Below, piece by piece: positions 21,811-32,520 of a stretch of DNA of 64,000 nucleotides. Position numbers and translations under genes: made by a program. This DNA is from Hexactinellida sp. DTS-2022 (lineage: Eukaryota > Porifera > Hexactinellida), in NCBI GenBank assembly GCA_028753945.1, contig JAPNXP010000011.1, positions 4,216,001 through 4,280,000 on the forward strand. The letters run 5' to 3'. Under the pieces are notes generated by a model that saw only the letters and a program-made list of their open reading frames with translations, was not told the origin of the DNA and ran no database searches. Positions within the stretch are counted from its first letter, which is position 1. Each line of letters starts with the position of its first letter.

Positions 21811-24800
21811 TATTATTTCTCCGTAGCAGGTGCCCTGGCCACACCTGTATACATAGAGGGCTGAAACTTGGCATGTAGATTCGGAGTCGACGTCTAATTT
21901 GCACCTGGGGTTACGATTTTGTATTAACAAATTTTTGACACATCTTTAACACCTTTCAAAATTTGTCTGGTCCATAACTCAAAAAATGTTTTACTAAACC
22001 CCAAAATTTTATTTCACATTTGGATTCGCCATAAAATTCTGCGTCTGATGGGAGAAGAAATTTTTCAATAAAGGGGTCAATTTCTGCCATAAATGGGGGT
22101 TGAAATTTCTTTGTTTACTGACACTTCAATTTCAGTAAAGTGTTAAATCTAATTCTATTGTTTCAACTTGTAATAATTATATTGATTTAACTTGTTAAAT
22201 CCTACTCTAGTGATTCAACTTGCTATAATTATATTGATTTAACTTGTGAATTCAAGCTGGCTTCTATTTTGCAATTGAAAATTAAGATTATATATTTCAT
22301 AACAACGACATATTATGTGATTATATTTACTTCTGCGAGAATATAATTGCACTGTTAATATACTGACGTAATTAATTATAAATAATTCAGTTTGTATTTA
22401 ACTTATATAGAAGCTTCCAATTTGTATATTAGAGGTTATCGAGTGTGCGGAATTGAAATTTGATAGATAAATTAATTAATTAATTATTTATGACAAAATA
22501 ATTGAACTTAATAATTGTATGTTGACATTGAAATTGGTGTCATATTATAAATAATATTAATAATTATTTATACTAATTAATTAAATATCATAAATCTCAG
22601 AGATCATAGAAGATAGAAACAAACTTTCAATATATCAATTGGTCCTTGTGACACGTGCCACCTATACAAGTAGGTCTTGACACCTTGAGGTGATGATGAC
22701 ATCGTTAAAAAAATGTATTTTTACAATTTTGTTAATTCGACATTTAAAATGGGTTAGTTAATGTTGGTTGATGACCCAACACCCACTTAAAAAATGTTGA
22801 GTCATTACAGATTATATTCTACTGAAACTTGAATATCTCTTTAATGAAGTGAGCTGAATGGAAACTTCCACCACTCTAAAGGGTCGTTGCCTTCTGAAAC
22901 ACCTTTCTGAAATAATTTAACACCTTCATAGTGATGATGACATGGCGAAAAAAAAAATCCAAAATTGCAGCCTGTGCCGACAGCATGTTCCTTTGGAGGC
23001 ACTATCAATAAACCAACAACAAAATATAGTGCCACCAAAGGATCATGCGTCGGCACAGGCTGCAATTTTGGATTATTATTATTATTTTTATTATTTTTTC
23101 TCCGTAGACGGTGCCCTGGCCAGAGCTTTATAGTTGATGGGCTTAAACTTTGCATGTAGGTGCGATGGGACCGTCTAATTTGCACCTGGGGTAACGATTT
23201 TTGATTAAGAAATTTTTGACACATCTTTAACACCTTTCAAAATTTGTCTGGTCCATAACACAAAATATGTTTTACTAAACCCCCAAATTTTATTTCACAT
23301 TTGGATTCACCATAAAATTCCGCGTCTGATGGGAGAAGAAAACTTTCAATAAAGAGTTTTATTTCTGCCATAAATGGGGGTTGAAATTTCTTTGTTTACT
23401 CACACTTCAGTTTCAGTATAACTGTTAAATCTAATTCCATTGTTTCAACTTGTAATAATTATATTGATTTAACTTGTTAAATCTTACTCTATTGATTCAA
23501 CTCGCGATAATTAAATTGATTTAACTTATAAATTGCAGCTGGCTTCTATTTAATTTACCATACAATGGATTAAATAAAATAATATAATATAAGGAATTTG
23601 TTGACTTAATTCAACTCAACCGTGGATAACAATGCTAAGATAAATAACTAATAATATAATTTATTATCAATACATAATGAATGAATGGCATCAAACTCAA
23701 GATGGTTTAAGATAGAAACAAACTTCAAATTTATCTACCGTTCCTTGTGACTCGGACCAATTAACAAATGCTTCTTCACACCTTGGGCGTTGATGACTTG
23801 GCGAAAAAAAATCCAAAATTGCAGCCTGCGCCGACAGCATGTTCCTTTGGAGGCACTATCAATAAACAACCAACAAAATATAGTGCCACCAAAGGAACAT
23901 GCGTCGGCACAGGGTGCAATTTTGGATTTTTTTTATTATTTTTTTTTTCTCCGTAGACGGTGCCCTGGCCAGAGCTTAATTGTTGATGGGCTGAAACTTG
24001 GCATGTAGGTGCGATGGGACCGTCTAATTTGCACCTGGGGTTACGATTTTTCGTTAACAAATTTTTGACACATCTTTAACACCTTTACAAATTTGTCTGG
24101 TCCATAACTCAAAATATGTTTTACTAAACCCCCAAATTTTATTTCATATTTGGATTCGCCATAAAATTCTGCGTCTGATGGGAGAATAAATTTTCCAATA
24201 AAGGGGTCAATTTCTGCCATAAATGGGGGTTGAAATTTCTTTGTTTACTCACACTTCAATTTCAGTAAAGTGTTAAATCTAATTCTATTGTTTCAACTTG
24301 TAATAATTATATTGATTTAACTTGTTAAATCCTACTCTAGTGATTCAACTTGCGATAATTATATTGATTTAACTTGTTAAATCCTACTCTAGTGATTCAA
24401 CTTGCGATAATTATATTGATTTAACTTATAAATTCCAGCTGGCTTCTATTTAATTCTAGTATTACTATACAATGGATTAAATTAAAGTAATTTATATAAG
24501 GAATTTGTTGACTTTACTCAACTCACCGTGGATAACATTGCTAAAATAAAGAACTAATAATTTAATTTATTATCAATAAGTAATGAATGGCATTAAACTA
24601 AAGATGGTTTATGATAGAACCGTTAACATTTTACATTCCACAACAACGACAGATAAAGTGATTATATTTATTTCGCGAGAATATTCTTGCACAATTAATG
24701 TACTGACGTAATTTATTATAATTAATTCCTTTTGTATTTAACTTATAGACGGTTCCAATTGGATTATTGGGGTTATCGAGTGCGCTGAATTCAAATATGA

Positions 24801-26690
24801 TAGTGAAATTCGATTTAAATTAATAATAAGTGCAAATAATTGAACTTTATTTATTTTGCTGTACATAATAATGATGTTAAATTATTAATTTATTAATAAA
24901 TATTTATACTAATTAGCTAAATTTCATTAATCTCAGAGATGATACAAGATAGAAACAAACTTTCAATTTATCAATTGGTCCTTATGCCAGGTACCACCTA
25001 TACAAGTGGGTCTTGACACCTTGAGGTGATGATGACATCGTCAAAAAAATGTATTTTTACAATTTTGTGAATTAAATAATTCGCATGGGTTGGTTGGAGT
25101 TGGGTGAATACCCAACACGCACTTTAAAAATGCTGAGTCATAACAGATTATATTCTACTGAAACTTGAATATCTCTCAAATGAAGTGAGTTAAATGGAAA
25201 CTTCCACCACTCTAAGGGTCGTTGCATACTGAAACACCTTTCTGAAATAATTTAACACCTTCATAGTGATGATGACTAGGCGAAAAAAAATCCAAAATTG
25301 CAGCTAGTGCCGACAGCATGTTCCTTTGGAGGCACTATCAATAAACCACCACCAAAATATAGTGCCACCAAAGGAACATGCGTCGGCACAGGCTGCAATT
25401 TTGGATTTTTTTTATTTTATTTTTTTTCTCCGTAGACGGTACCCTGGCCAGAGCTCTATAGTTGATGGGCTGAAACTTGGCATGTAGGTGCGGTGGGACC
25501 GTCTAATTTGCACCTGGGGTTACGATTTTTTATTAAGAAATTTTTGACACATCTTTAACACCTTTCAGATTTTGTCTGGTCCATAACTCAAAATATGTTT
25601 TACTAAACCCGAAAATTTTATTTCATATTTGGATTCCCCATAAAATTCTGCGTCTGATGGGAGAAGAAAACCTTCAAAAAAGGTTTTATTCCTGCCATTA
25701 ATGGGGGTTGAAATTTCTTTGTTTACTCACACTTCAGTTTCAGTAAAGTGTTAAATCTAATTCCATTGTTTCAACTTGTAATAATTATATTGATTTAACT
25801 TGTTAAATGCTACTCTAGTGATTCAACTTGCTATAATTATATTGATTTAACTTGTGAATTCAAGCTGGCTTCTATTTTGCAATTGAAAATTAAGATTATA
25901 TATTTCATAACAACGACATATTATGTGATTATATTTACTTCTGCGAGAATATAATTGCACTGTTAATATACTGACGTAATTAATTATAAATAATTCAGTT
26001 TGTATTTAACTTATATAGAAGCTTCCAATTTGTATATTAGAGGTTATCGAGTGTGCGGAATTGAAATTTGATAGATAAATTAATTAATTAATTATTTATG
26101 ACAAAATAATTGAACTTAATAATTGTATGTTGACATTGAAATTGGTGTCATATTATAAATAATATTAATAATTATTTATACTAATTAATTAAATATCATA
26201 AATCTCAGAGATCATAGAAGATAGAAACAAACTTTCAATATATCAATTGGTCCTTATGACACGTGCCACCTATACAAGTGGGTCTTGACACCTTGAGGTG
26301 ATGATGACATCGTTAAAAAAATGTGTTTTTACAATTTTGTTAATTCGATATTTAAAATGGGTTAGTTAATGTTGGTTGATGACCCAACACCCACTTAAAA
26401 AATGCTGAGTCATTACAGATTATATTCTACTGAAACTAGAATATCTCTTTAATGAAGTGAGCTGAATGGAAACTTCCACCACTCTAAAGGGTCGTTGCCT
26501 TCTGAAACACCTTTCTGAAATAATTTAACACCTTCATAGTGATGATGACATGGCGAAAAAAAAAATCCAAAATTGCAGCCTGTGCCGACAGCATGTTCCT
26601 TTGGAGGCACTATCAATAAACCACCACCAAAATATAGTGCCACCAAAGGAACATGCGTCGGCACAGGCTGCAATTTTGGATTTTTTTTAT
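21811..26690 (+). repeat. Macrosatellite: four ~0.85-1.5-kb units, each ending in a hairpin
   Basis: Units start with CTCCGTAGACGGTGCCCTGG-type sequence at about 21820, 23099, 23949 and 25428. Each closes with a ~120-bp near-perfect palindrome (22957-23075, 23810-23928, 25290-25408, 26565-26683). Units 1 and 4 share the full internal sequence (22218-22680 matches 25828-26290). Unit 2 lacks much of it, and unit 3 has a local duplication near 24330-24430. No unit encodes a convincing protein; the small frames through the palindromes are incidental. Confidence 0.88.
26565..26683. repeat. ~120-bp palindrome, fourth copy (others 22957, 23810, 25290)
   Basis: Arms CCAAAATTGCAGCCTGTGCC and TCCTTTGGAGGCACTAT are repeated inverted around a short AAACCACCACCAAAA centre. 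The four copies keep complementary arms although they differ slightly from each other. Confidence 0.85.
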
Positions 26691-26699
26691 TACATTATC

Positions 26700-28586
26700 A
26701 ATAAAATAATTACGTACCAAATTACACGTGCCCTAGTTTATATAAGGCAATTGTATGTTTTGCATGCTCAAATTATCCAATCTTCGTGATAACTCTATTA
26801 TTCAGGTAATTTTATATTGGAATAGTGATATTTAAAAAAGGAGTGAGCTCCAGTGAGCACGTCCCGAAAAAATCCAGCGGCACTCCAGCTTTCGCTCCTC
26901 AAATTTCAAAGGCGCGCGCTCCACCTTCCGCTCCTGAAAAATGGAGCTCTTCTAATGCTCTGGATTCTTGGGCACTACCCCCCCCCCCCATTACAATATA
27001 TATTTTATCTGATTCTTTACTTGGAAATCAATATAAACAGTAATATTTATTATTCGATGGTCCTTATTTGTTCATAATTCCAAAAGATTTCAAGTTTCAC
27101 TTGAAATCTATTTTTCCTCACCAGGAGGTGACGCTACCCTGGACCCTCCCCTGTATACTAGATAATTTATTCCAATAATAGCTTGACAACGAACAATAAT
27201 CTAACTGCGCGTAGAGCAGACGAGCAGATTGTACTAATAAATATTTTTTGTGGTTGGGGATCTCCATACTAGTTTCAATAATCCAATAAAACTTGAGTAT
27301 ATTTGGAATAATCCGGTAAAACTTGAGTATATTTGGAAAAACTTGAGTATATTTACAAATTAGTTGAGTATTGTTGAGTATATTTGGAAATTTTAAAAAA
27401 CTTGATCATTTTTGGAATTTTCCCAATATTATAAATTGAGTTTTTATACTATGTACTATGCCAATAACAATAAGAATTGATATTTAGTTCCTCAAACAAT
27501 TATTAATTTATATTATATTTATCTAACTTCTTGTACGAACTACAAATAGAACATTTCTGCTAGCTCTCACTAGTTTATTTGGGAATTCCGAATTTTTTTC
27601 TGCTGTCGATCCTTAATAAATTAACTTTAGGCTGTTATTTGATTGAGAATAATTGATTATCAAATAACTAATTGGATGGATTAATTTACTCTCAGCCAAT
27701 TATATTACAGTCTGAGTCAGGCATTCTATCCTGCACAATAACAACTGAAGAGACACTATAATCAATTTAAACGAATTGAAATCAAACTGCTAATAGGACA
27801 AATCTAGAATTTTCTTAAGTAGGTATTTAAATTTGTGTATATCTAACTTAGTTCTATATTTAATATTCCAATTACCAACTATTAAATTTCGATTCTGTAG
27901 CACTTATCCAGTTGCTCAATCAGTTCTTGACAATTAAAACAAAGCAGTAAAGTTAGAACTGGAAGAGTACTTGGAACAATCCGAAAGAAAATAATTATGT
28001 TAAATATATGAGACAACATTAGTTTTTTGGCCTAGATTGTTTACGATGCTTTGCTCTGTAAATACAAGTATTTACAGATATATTATTGGAGAGCTTTCAT
28101 ATTTTAAAGGATCAAGATTGCCCTAACCAATGCGAATAGGATATTTTTTAAAACATCTTAACCCAAATCACATCAATTTTGACAGAAAATAATTTTAAAG
28201 TTTCCAATTAAACACTTAGATATGGTTATTACTGCAAACTTCTATTGTACAATTATGTATGCAATGATCCATACAACTCGTAAATATAAATCCCTACCAT
28301 ATTAACTTATGTGTGAAAACAATCTATAGCCATGTAATTAGACTTTTTGAATGAATTATAATGCAGCATGCTATAGAAATTATATAGTTAATTAAAAGGA
28401 ACATTGTGAAAGTTAGCTCATCCATTAACTAAAATTAGTAGTTTATACTTCACAAATAGCATTTTCATTCATGCACAATATTTAAAGCCAATTTATGTTA
28501 TCATATTTGCTATAAATTAAAAAAAATGTATTACCCAAATTATACTTTTGTACTCGACTCGACAACTTGAATCTCTTCACTTTATT
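26700..28586. other. Intergenic with minor repeats
   Basis: Holds a GAGCTCC/GGAGCGC patch (26838-26950), a C9 tract, a short tandem of ACTTGAGTATATTTGGA (about 27290-27395) and AT-rich sequence. The last 40 bases before the transposase ATG are AT-rich; I cannot define a promoter. Confidence 0.45.
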
Positions 28587-29528
28587 ATGGCGACGCCTAT
28601 ATTTACCCCAATTATGTTACCCTCTACTTTTCCATACATTGAGGAAATGAACTTGAAGGAACTATTCTTACAAATCACTATCAATGAAGATACGTGTACC
28701 GATTGGTTGAGAGTTCACGGACTCTTAGCGAGAGGTATGATTTGTAAGTGCGGCACAGATATGCGCGAGGGAATTTTCACAAAAGTCATTGATGGGGTGG
28801 GCTGGAGATGTCCTAAGAAAAACTGCAAAAAGTTTGCACATCGACGAGTAGGATCATTTTTTGAAGGATCAAACTTGTCATTAACAGAACTTGTAGAGTT
28901 TTTATATTTTTGGGCAGAAGGCCTACAAGACACCAAATTTTTACACAAGAATTTGGGATGGGCAACAGCTACCATCACCGATTGGAAAAACTTCTTACGT
29001 GATCTCTGTGTTGAAAGATACCTCGCTAACCCAGAACCAATTGGTGGTCCTGGACATATAGTAGAGATTGATGAAAGCAAATTCGGAAGGAGGAAATACC
29101 ATCGCGGTAGACAACTATCTGGAAAATGGGTCTTTGGAGGAATTGACAGAGATTCCAAAGAGGCTTTTATGATTTCAGTGGATGATCGATCAGCTGCTAC
29201 CTTGATTCCCATAATTGAGCGGTATATAAAACCAGGAACAACAATCTTAAGTGATGAATGGGCATCATATAATCTAATTCCTCCAGCTAACTTTACTCAT
29301 TTGACGGTGAACCATAGCATCCATTTCGTAGTTCCGGGGACAGATATACATACTCAAACGATTGAGAGTACCTGGGGACAGGCTAAGAAGAAAATGAGGA
29401 ATTCTATGACAACCAATCCTGAATTACTGGATACCTACTTAGCCGAATACTGTTGGAAGAAGAGGCATAATGAAAACATTTTCAATAATTTAGTAATAGA
29501 AATTAGAAATCAATACCCTGTAGTCTAA
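28587..29528 (+). CDS. IS1595/Merlin-type (ISXO2-like) transposase
   Basis: The 313-residue frame starts at ATG 28587; an upstream TTG would add 13 residues. A zinc ribbon (Cys-x-Cys then Cys-x4-Cys, about residues 52-80) precedes the ISXO2-like DDE core: Asp in VEIDESKFGRRKY (about 162), Asp in ILSDEWASY (about 222), and TQTIES (about 259) near the third acidic site. The motif NHSIHFV before it is typical of the family. The frame is uninterrupted. I could not find its terminal inverted repeats, so it may be a stranded copy or a domesticated gene. The family moves DNA by cut and paste with 8-9-bp duplications. Confidence 0.85.
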   Translation: MATPIFTPIMLPSTFPYIEEMNLKELFLQITINEDTCTDWLRVHGLLARGMICKCGTDMREGIFTKVIDGVGWRCPKKNCKKFAHRRVGSFFEGSNLSLTELVEFLYFWAEGLQDTKFLHKNLGWATATITDWKNFLRDLCVERYLANPEPIGGPGHIVEIDESKFGRRKYHRGRQLSGKWVFGGIDRDSKEAFMISVDDRSAATLIPIIERYIKPGTTILSDEWASYNLIPPANFTHLTVNHSIHFVVPGTDIHTQTIESTWGQAKKKMRNSMTTNPELLDTYLAEYCWKKRHNENIFNNLVIEIRNQYPVV

Positions 29529-29836
29529 AGCAAGTATTCTGTATGATATTATAATAATGATTTAACTTTATTCCATTAGTATATTTGCATTGCTCCAAAG
29601 TTATGTGTAGTTCATATATTCTCTATGCTTATCAAAATGAATTGTTACTGTACTCTCTCATCCAGGGTTTACCTAGGGCCTGTCAGCACCTAAAGGGCCC
29701 AGCATCGTTTGAGAGGTTGGTTACAGTGTGACTCTTAACTAGGTTCCGCATCCGGGTGTTTGGCAAGATTTGTTGGCCAATAAATTTGTGGATAAACCCC
29801 TGCTCTCATCAAAATTAATATTAACACCTAGATATA

Positions 29837-29925
29837 CAGTGCAACCCCGATTATCAAGGGCCAGACAAAATGTTCGGATAATCGGGATTTCGGATAATCG
29901 AAGTTCGGATATCGGGGTTTCACTG
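29837..29925. mobile_element. 89-bp pogo-like MITE
   Basis: The ends CAGTGCAACCCCGATTATC and, inverted, CAGTGAAACCCCGATATCCG are flanked by TA. The interior is palindromic with GGATAATCG motifs. Confidence 0.8.
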
Positions 29926-29950
29926 TAGTTGAGTTCACTTCAGATTTGCT

Positions 29951-30281
29951 CATAGTAACCTAGTACGGCGTACTGTACGCTACGGTACGAACTTAGTACG
30001 CAGATTATCCTTTCGTACCGTACTTAAGCACTATGTACGTACTTAGTTAATGATAGTATAGCTGCTTATCTTTTAGCACTTGATTCTTATTTTTTATCGA
30101 AGAATAAGTTAGGTAAATTTATCAAGATTTAGTGTCGATTCTTAGTAGAAACTATAATAGAACTATAATAGATAAGATCCTTGTTTATGAATTATTATTT
30201 GAAATATAGAAATACTTGTATATATTGTTGATTGTTCACAAAGTATTATTTCGTACCGTACGAACGTACGCGGTTACTATG
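29951..30281. mobile_element. TIR element with CATAGTAACC ends
   Basis: CATAGTAACC plus a GTACG-rich stretch at the left is matched inverted at 30240-30281. ATTTGCT lies outside both ends (with one base offset on the right), consistent with a 7-8-bp target duplication and a hAT-like origin. 331 bp, non-coding. Confidence 0.65.
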
Positions 30282-30339
30282 CATTTGCTAAATCTTAAAG
30301 ATACTAGCATGTTAACAAAGAACAACATTATTTAGAGAG

Positions 30340-30396
30340 GTAAATTAAGTTATTTAGAGAGGTAAATTAAGTTTAATATGCATTAATGCATATTAA
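30340..30396. repeat. Short tandem duplication and palindrome
   Basis: TTATTTAGAGAGGTAAATTA occurs twice, followed by the palindrome TTTAATATGCATTAATGC and its complement. Confidence 0.6.
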
Positions 30397-30494
30397 ATAC
30401 TTGTTTATCATCTCCATCCATCCTAAATTTTAACATCCGTAGGATTTATTCTACTACTCTTCTAGTGAACATACAATTACGAAATATTATCCTC

Positions 30495-30930
30495 AAAATT
30501 GTTTGTTATCTATCTGTAATACTATCTGCATGTACTCATTTAATACATTCCAAGGCAGTTCTTTTTCAATAATATTGGTATGAACTATCGCAACATACAA
30601 TTACATTACAGTGAATCACTGTTGCTCTGTGAGAATTTCGCTTATTACGTAACTGAGTTAGAATTGTATTACTTCAAAAAGGTAACAAGAATGCAGTATG
30701 CATATCGCATAACATTGTTTTGATGCATAATTGGCTTCTTTTAATGTAACAACATTTCTCCATTGACTTTGGCTTATAAACGAAAATTAACTGTAATTCA
30801 GTCAAAAGTGGACCGATTTAGATTCTTTTTGTCTCATTTTGCTTCTTTTAACGAGTGCTATACACGAGAATAACAGGTATTATGGTTACTTAGAAAAAAT
30901 GGGGGGTGTAAGATTCTAGAATTGTACCAT
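30495..30930. repeat. Uninterrupted inverted copy of the Mutator-like element's target repeat
   Basis: Reverse complement of 20657-20872 joined directly to 15029-15245. The 9-bp target is present once, at 30714-30722. It therefore records the sequence before the Mutator-like element inserted. Homology ends at AAAATTGTTTGTTATC on one side and AATGGTACAATTC on the other. Confidence 0.9.
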
Positions 30931-31044
30931 TAGGGTAAGTAAAATATTAGAAAGTAGCTTTTTATAAGTAACCGAGATACTAGGGATAGAACACAGATTA
31001 CACAAAAATGAAATTGCGACTTGCGGGTCAGAATCCTACGAAAC

Positions 31045-31260
31045 AGGCCTCAAAAAATTAGGTCACTACAATGCCATCCTTTTTTCATGCATCATGCCTT
31101 AGGAGCATTTAATTACAATCCTGGCTAAATACGTATCCTTTCAATAATCCTATAGAATACAATGGTTGACCTGTCACGCCAAAATATACATACAGATGCA
31201 ACTGTATACAATGACTTAGCTTAAATAACTGTCTTTGTCAGGAATTATCTTAGCTTTTGC
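31045..31260. repeat. Block C, right part, resumed after the 20-kb element
   Basis: AGGCCT then sequence matching 49141-49310 (CACTACAATGCCATCC..., ATACAGATGCAACTGTATAC). This is the continuation of 10060-10682. Confidence 0.85.
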
Positions 31261-32388
31261 GACAAACAGCATAACTAACGATATTTAATCTATCAATTCT
31301 AATTATAAACTAGTACATTTTGTGCCCTTCGACTGAGGAGTTAAAGGAAGCGGAGATCAAGTGGTAATTTGGAACGATTTCAAGGAAATATTAAGGTTGA
31401 GCAGAGCAATATGTCTACTTATACACTTCCACAGATTAATTAATCATAATAAAATAATATTTGTTTTATATAAATGAGATTTCAGATTATGTTGTATCTT
31501 CTGAATCTACGGATGTTATGAGTATCACCTGACCTTCAGGAGTACAGTCCTTTGGAAAGACTGTAGGTGGCAGTACGGGCAGACCAAGGTTTCATCATCC
31601 AGGCGTATGCAACGCGTCTGGAGGCGCGTAAATTTGGAAGGAAATTTTTCTAGGCGCGAGAAAATCGAGAGATGCTCCCGTAGACTTAATACAAAATGAG
31701 TAATTTAGGCGGGTGCGAGCGAGCTCAAACTAAATCTAGGCAGGCGGGAAATTTAGTCTGGATGAAATCCTGGGGCAGACTATGACTATGTGTCGTAATA
31801 TTCTGTAGTATCGGGGCCGGTACGAGTGTTGTGTGGAGACGCCGTATACCGGCAGTAGGCACCAGTGGTCGTTAAGTAGACACTGTGGCAATAAGGAAGC
31901 GTGACCACCCACTGATGAGGTGAGTCATGTGGTCGAGGGTCACCCTCAGGGGTGGATCTAGCCACTAAAATTTGGGGGGGTGCAAATTTTGGATGGGTGT
32001 AGTTTGGGGGGGTGCAAATTTTGGATGAGTTTTTTTCATTAAATATTCTCGGCCAAGTGTTCAACAAAATGGGACAACAATTCAAAATAGAATGAAATTT
32101 TATAATAGGATAAAAAAATTTGGGGGGGGGGGGTGCGCACCCCTCCTGATGAGTTCCTGGAATGGAACGAAACCCCACTAGCAGCAGTCCGGCTGGCTAG
32201 TCTACAGTTGCCCTGATTAGTAATACATTATTACAGTTGTTTCAAGACAAAACTCAGCCGAGTAACCGAAAAACGGTTGGTATTTCGTTTCATAACTTTA
32301 ATTTGTTTAAAATATAAGTTATCCTAAACAATGTAAAGATTAACCTTTATCATTCGTTTAGTCTAATTAGGGATGCATTTTCAATTAT
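31261..32388. other. Intergenic with a G-tract element
   Basis: About 31947-32160 is bounded by CAGGGGTGGATCTAGCC and GCACCCCTCCTG and has several TTTGGGGGGGTGCAAATTTT motifs; it is probably an old hAT-type non-autonomous element without a clear target duplication. The open frame through the G tracts is not a gene. 32220-32388 matches 52680-52847. Confidence 0.45.
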
Positions 32389-32520
32389 TTGTAGATGGAA
32401 GTTTAAATTTTTGCAGATTTGGTTTGTCACCAATTGAAAATAAGCAAATCGCAGGTCAGGTTGTTGCATATCTTGAACATATACGATGATCATGAACAGA
32501 CTTTTGCATTCCCGCCTTTA
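32389..32520 (-). pseudogene. Relic of the ferritin-like gene (short)
   Basis: GTAGATGGAAGTTTAAATT... through GATGATCATGAACAGAC matches 2065-2195 of copy 1 (around the Gly-Gly-x-Pro and Glu-x-x-His region) with many substitutions and indels. The left flank is shared with the relic at 52848, so both descend from one truncated ancestor. Confidence 0.75.

Larger units (their letters stand above)
10683..31044. mobile_element. 20.4-kb insertion with 22-bp TIRs and 6-bp target duplication
   Basis: The left end (10683-10704) and inverted right end (31023-31044) share GTT-n3-TAGGATTCTGACCCGC. AGGCCT flanks both sides (10677-10682, 31045-31050), and the continuous pre-insertion sequence is preserved at 49135-49140. 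Three further copies of GTAGGATTYTGACCCGC lie at 10705-10721, 10752-10768 (inverted) and 10780-10796, typical of subterminal transposase-binding repeats. The left part carries a decayed integrase-peptidase gene. Most of the rest is later insertions and satellites. The size and 6-bp duplication recall Maverick/Polinton elements, but no polymerase, ATPase or capsid gene is visible. The integrase resembles Ginger/KRBA2-type proteins. Confidence 0.8.

Noticed and set aside
22841..23233. Frames through the macrosatellite palindromes (also 23768-24060 and 26449-26789)
   Set aside because: Both strands are open because the sequence is palindromic; copies differ by frameshifts and no domain is present.
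29951..30281. GTACGTACG-rich sequence as a regulatory region
   Set aside because: The inverted ends with near-matching flanks show that it is a TIR element.
10683..31044. Classification as a Maverick/Polinton
   Set aside because: Size and 6-bp duplication fit, but no polymerase B, packaging ATPase, protease or capsid gene is recognisable. Left unclassified.
31786..32178. 130-codon frame near the G tracts
   Set aside because: Pro-rich translation of G/C homopolymers of an old element, without homology I recognise.
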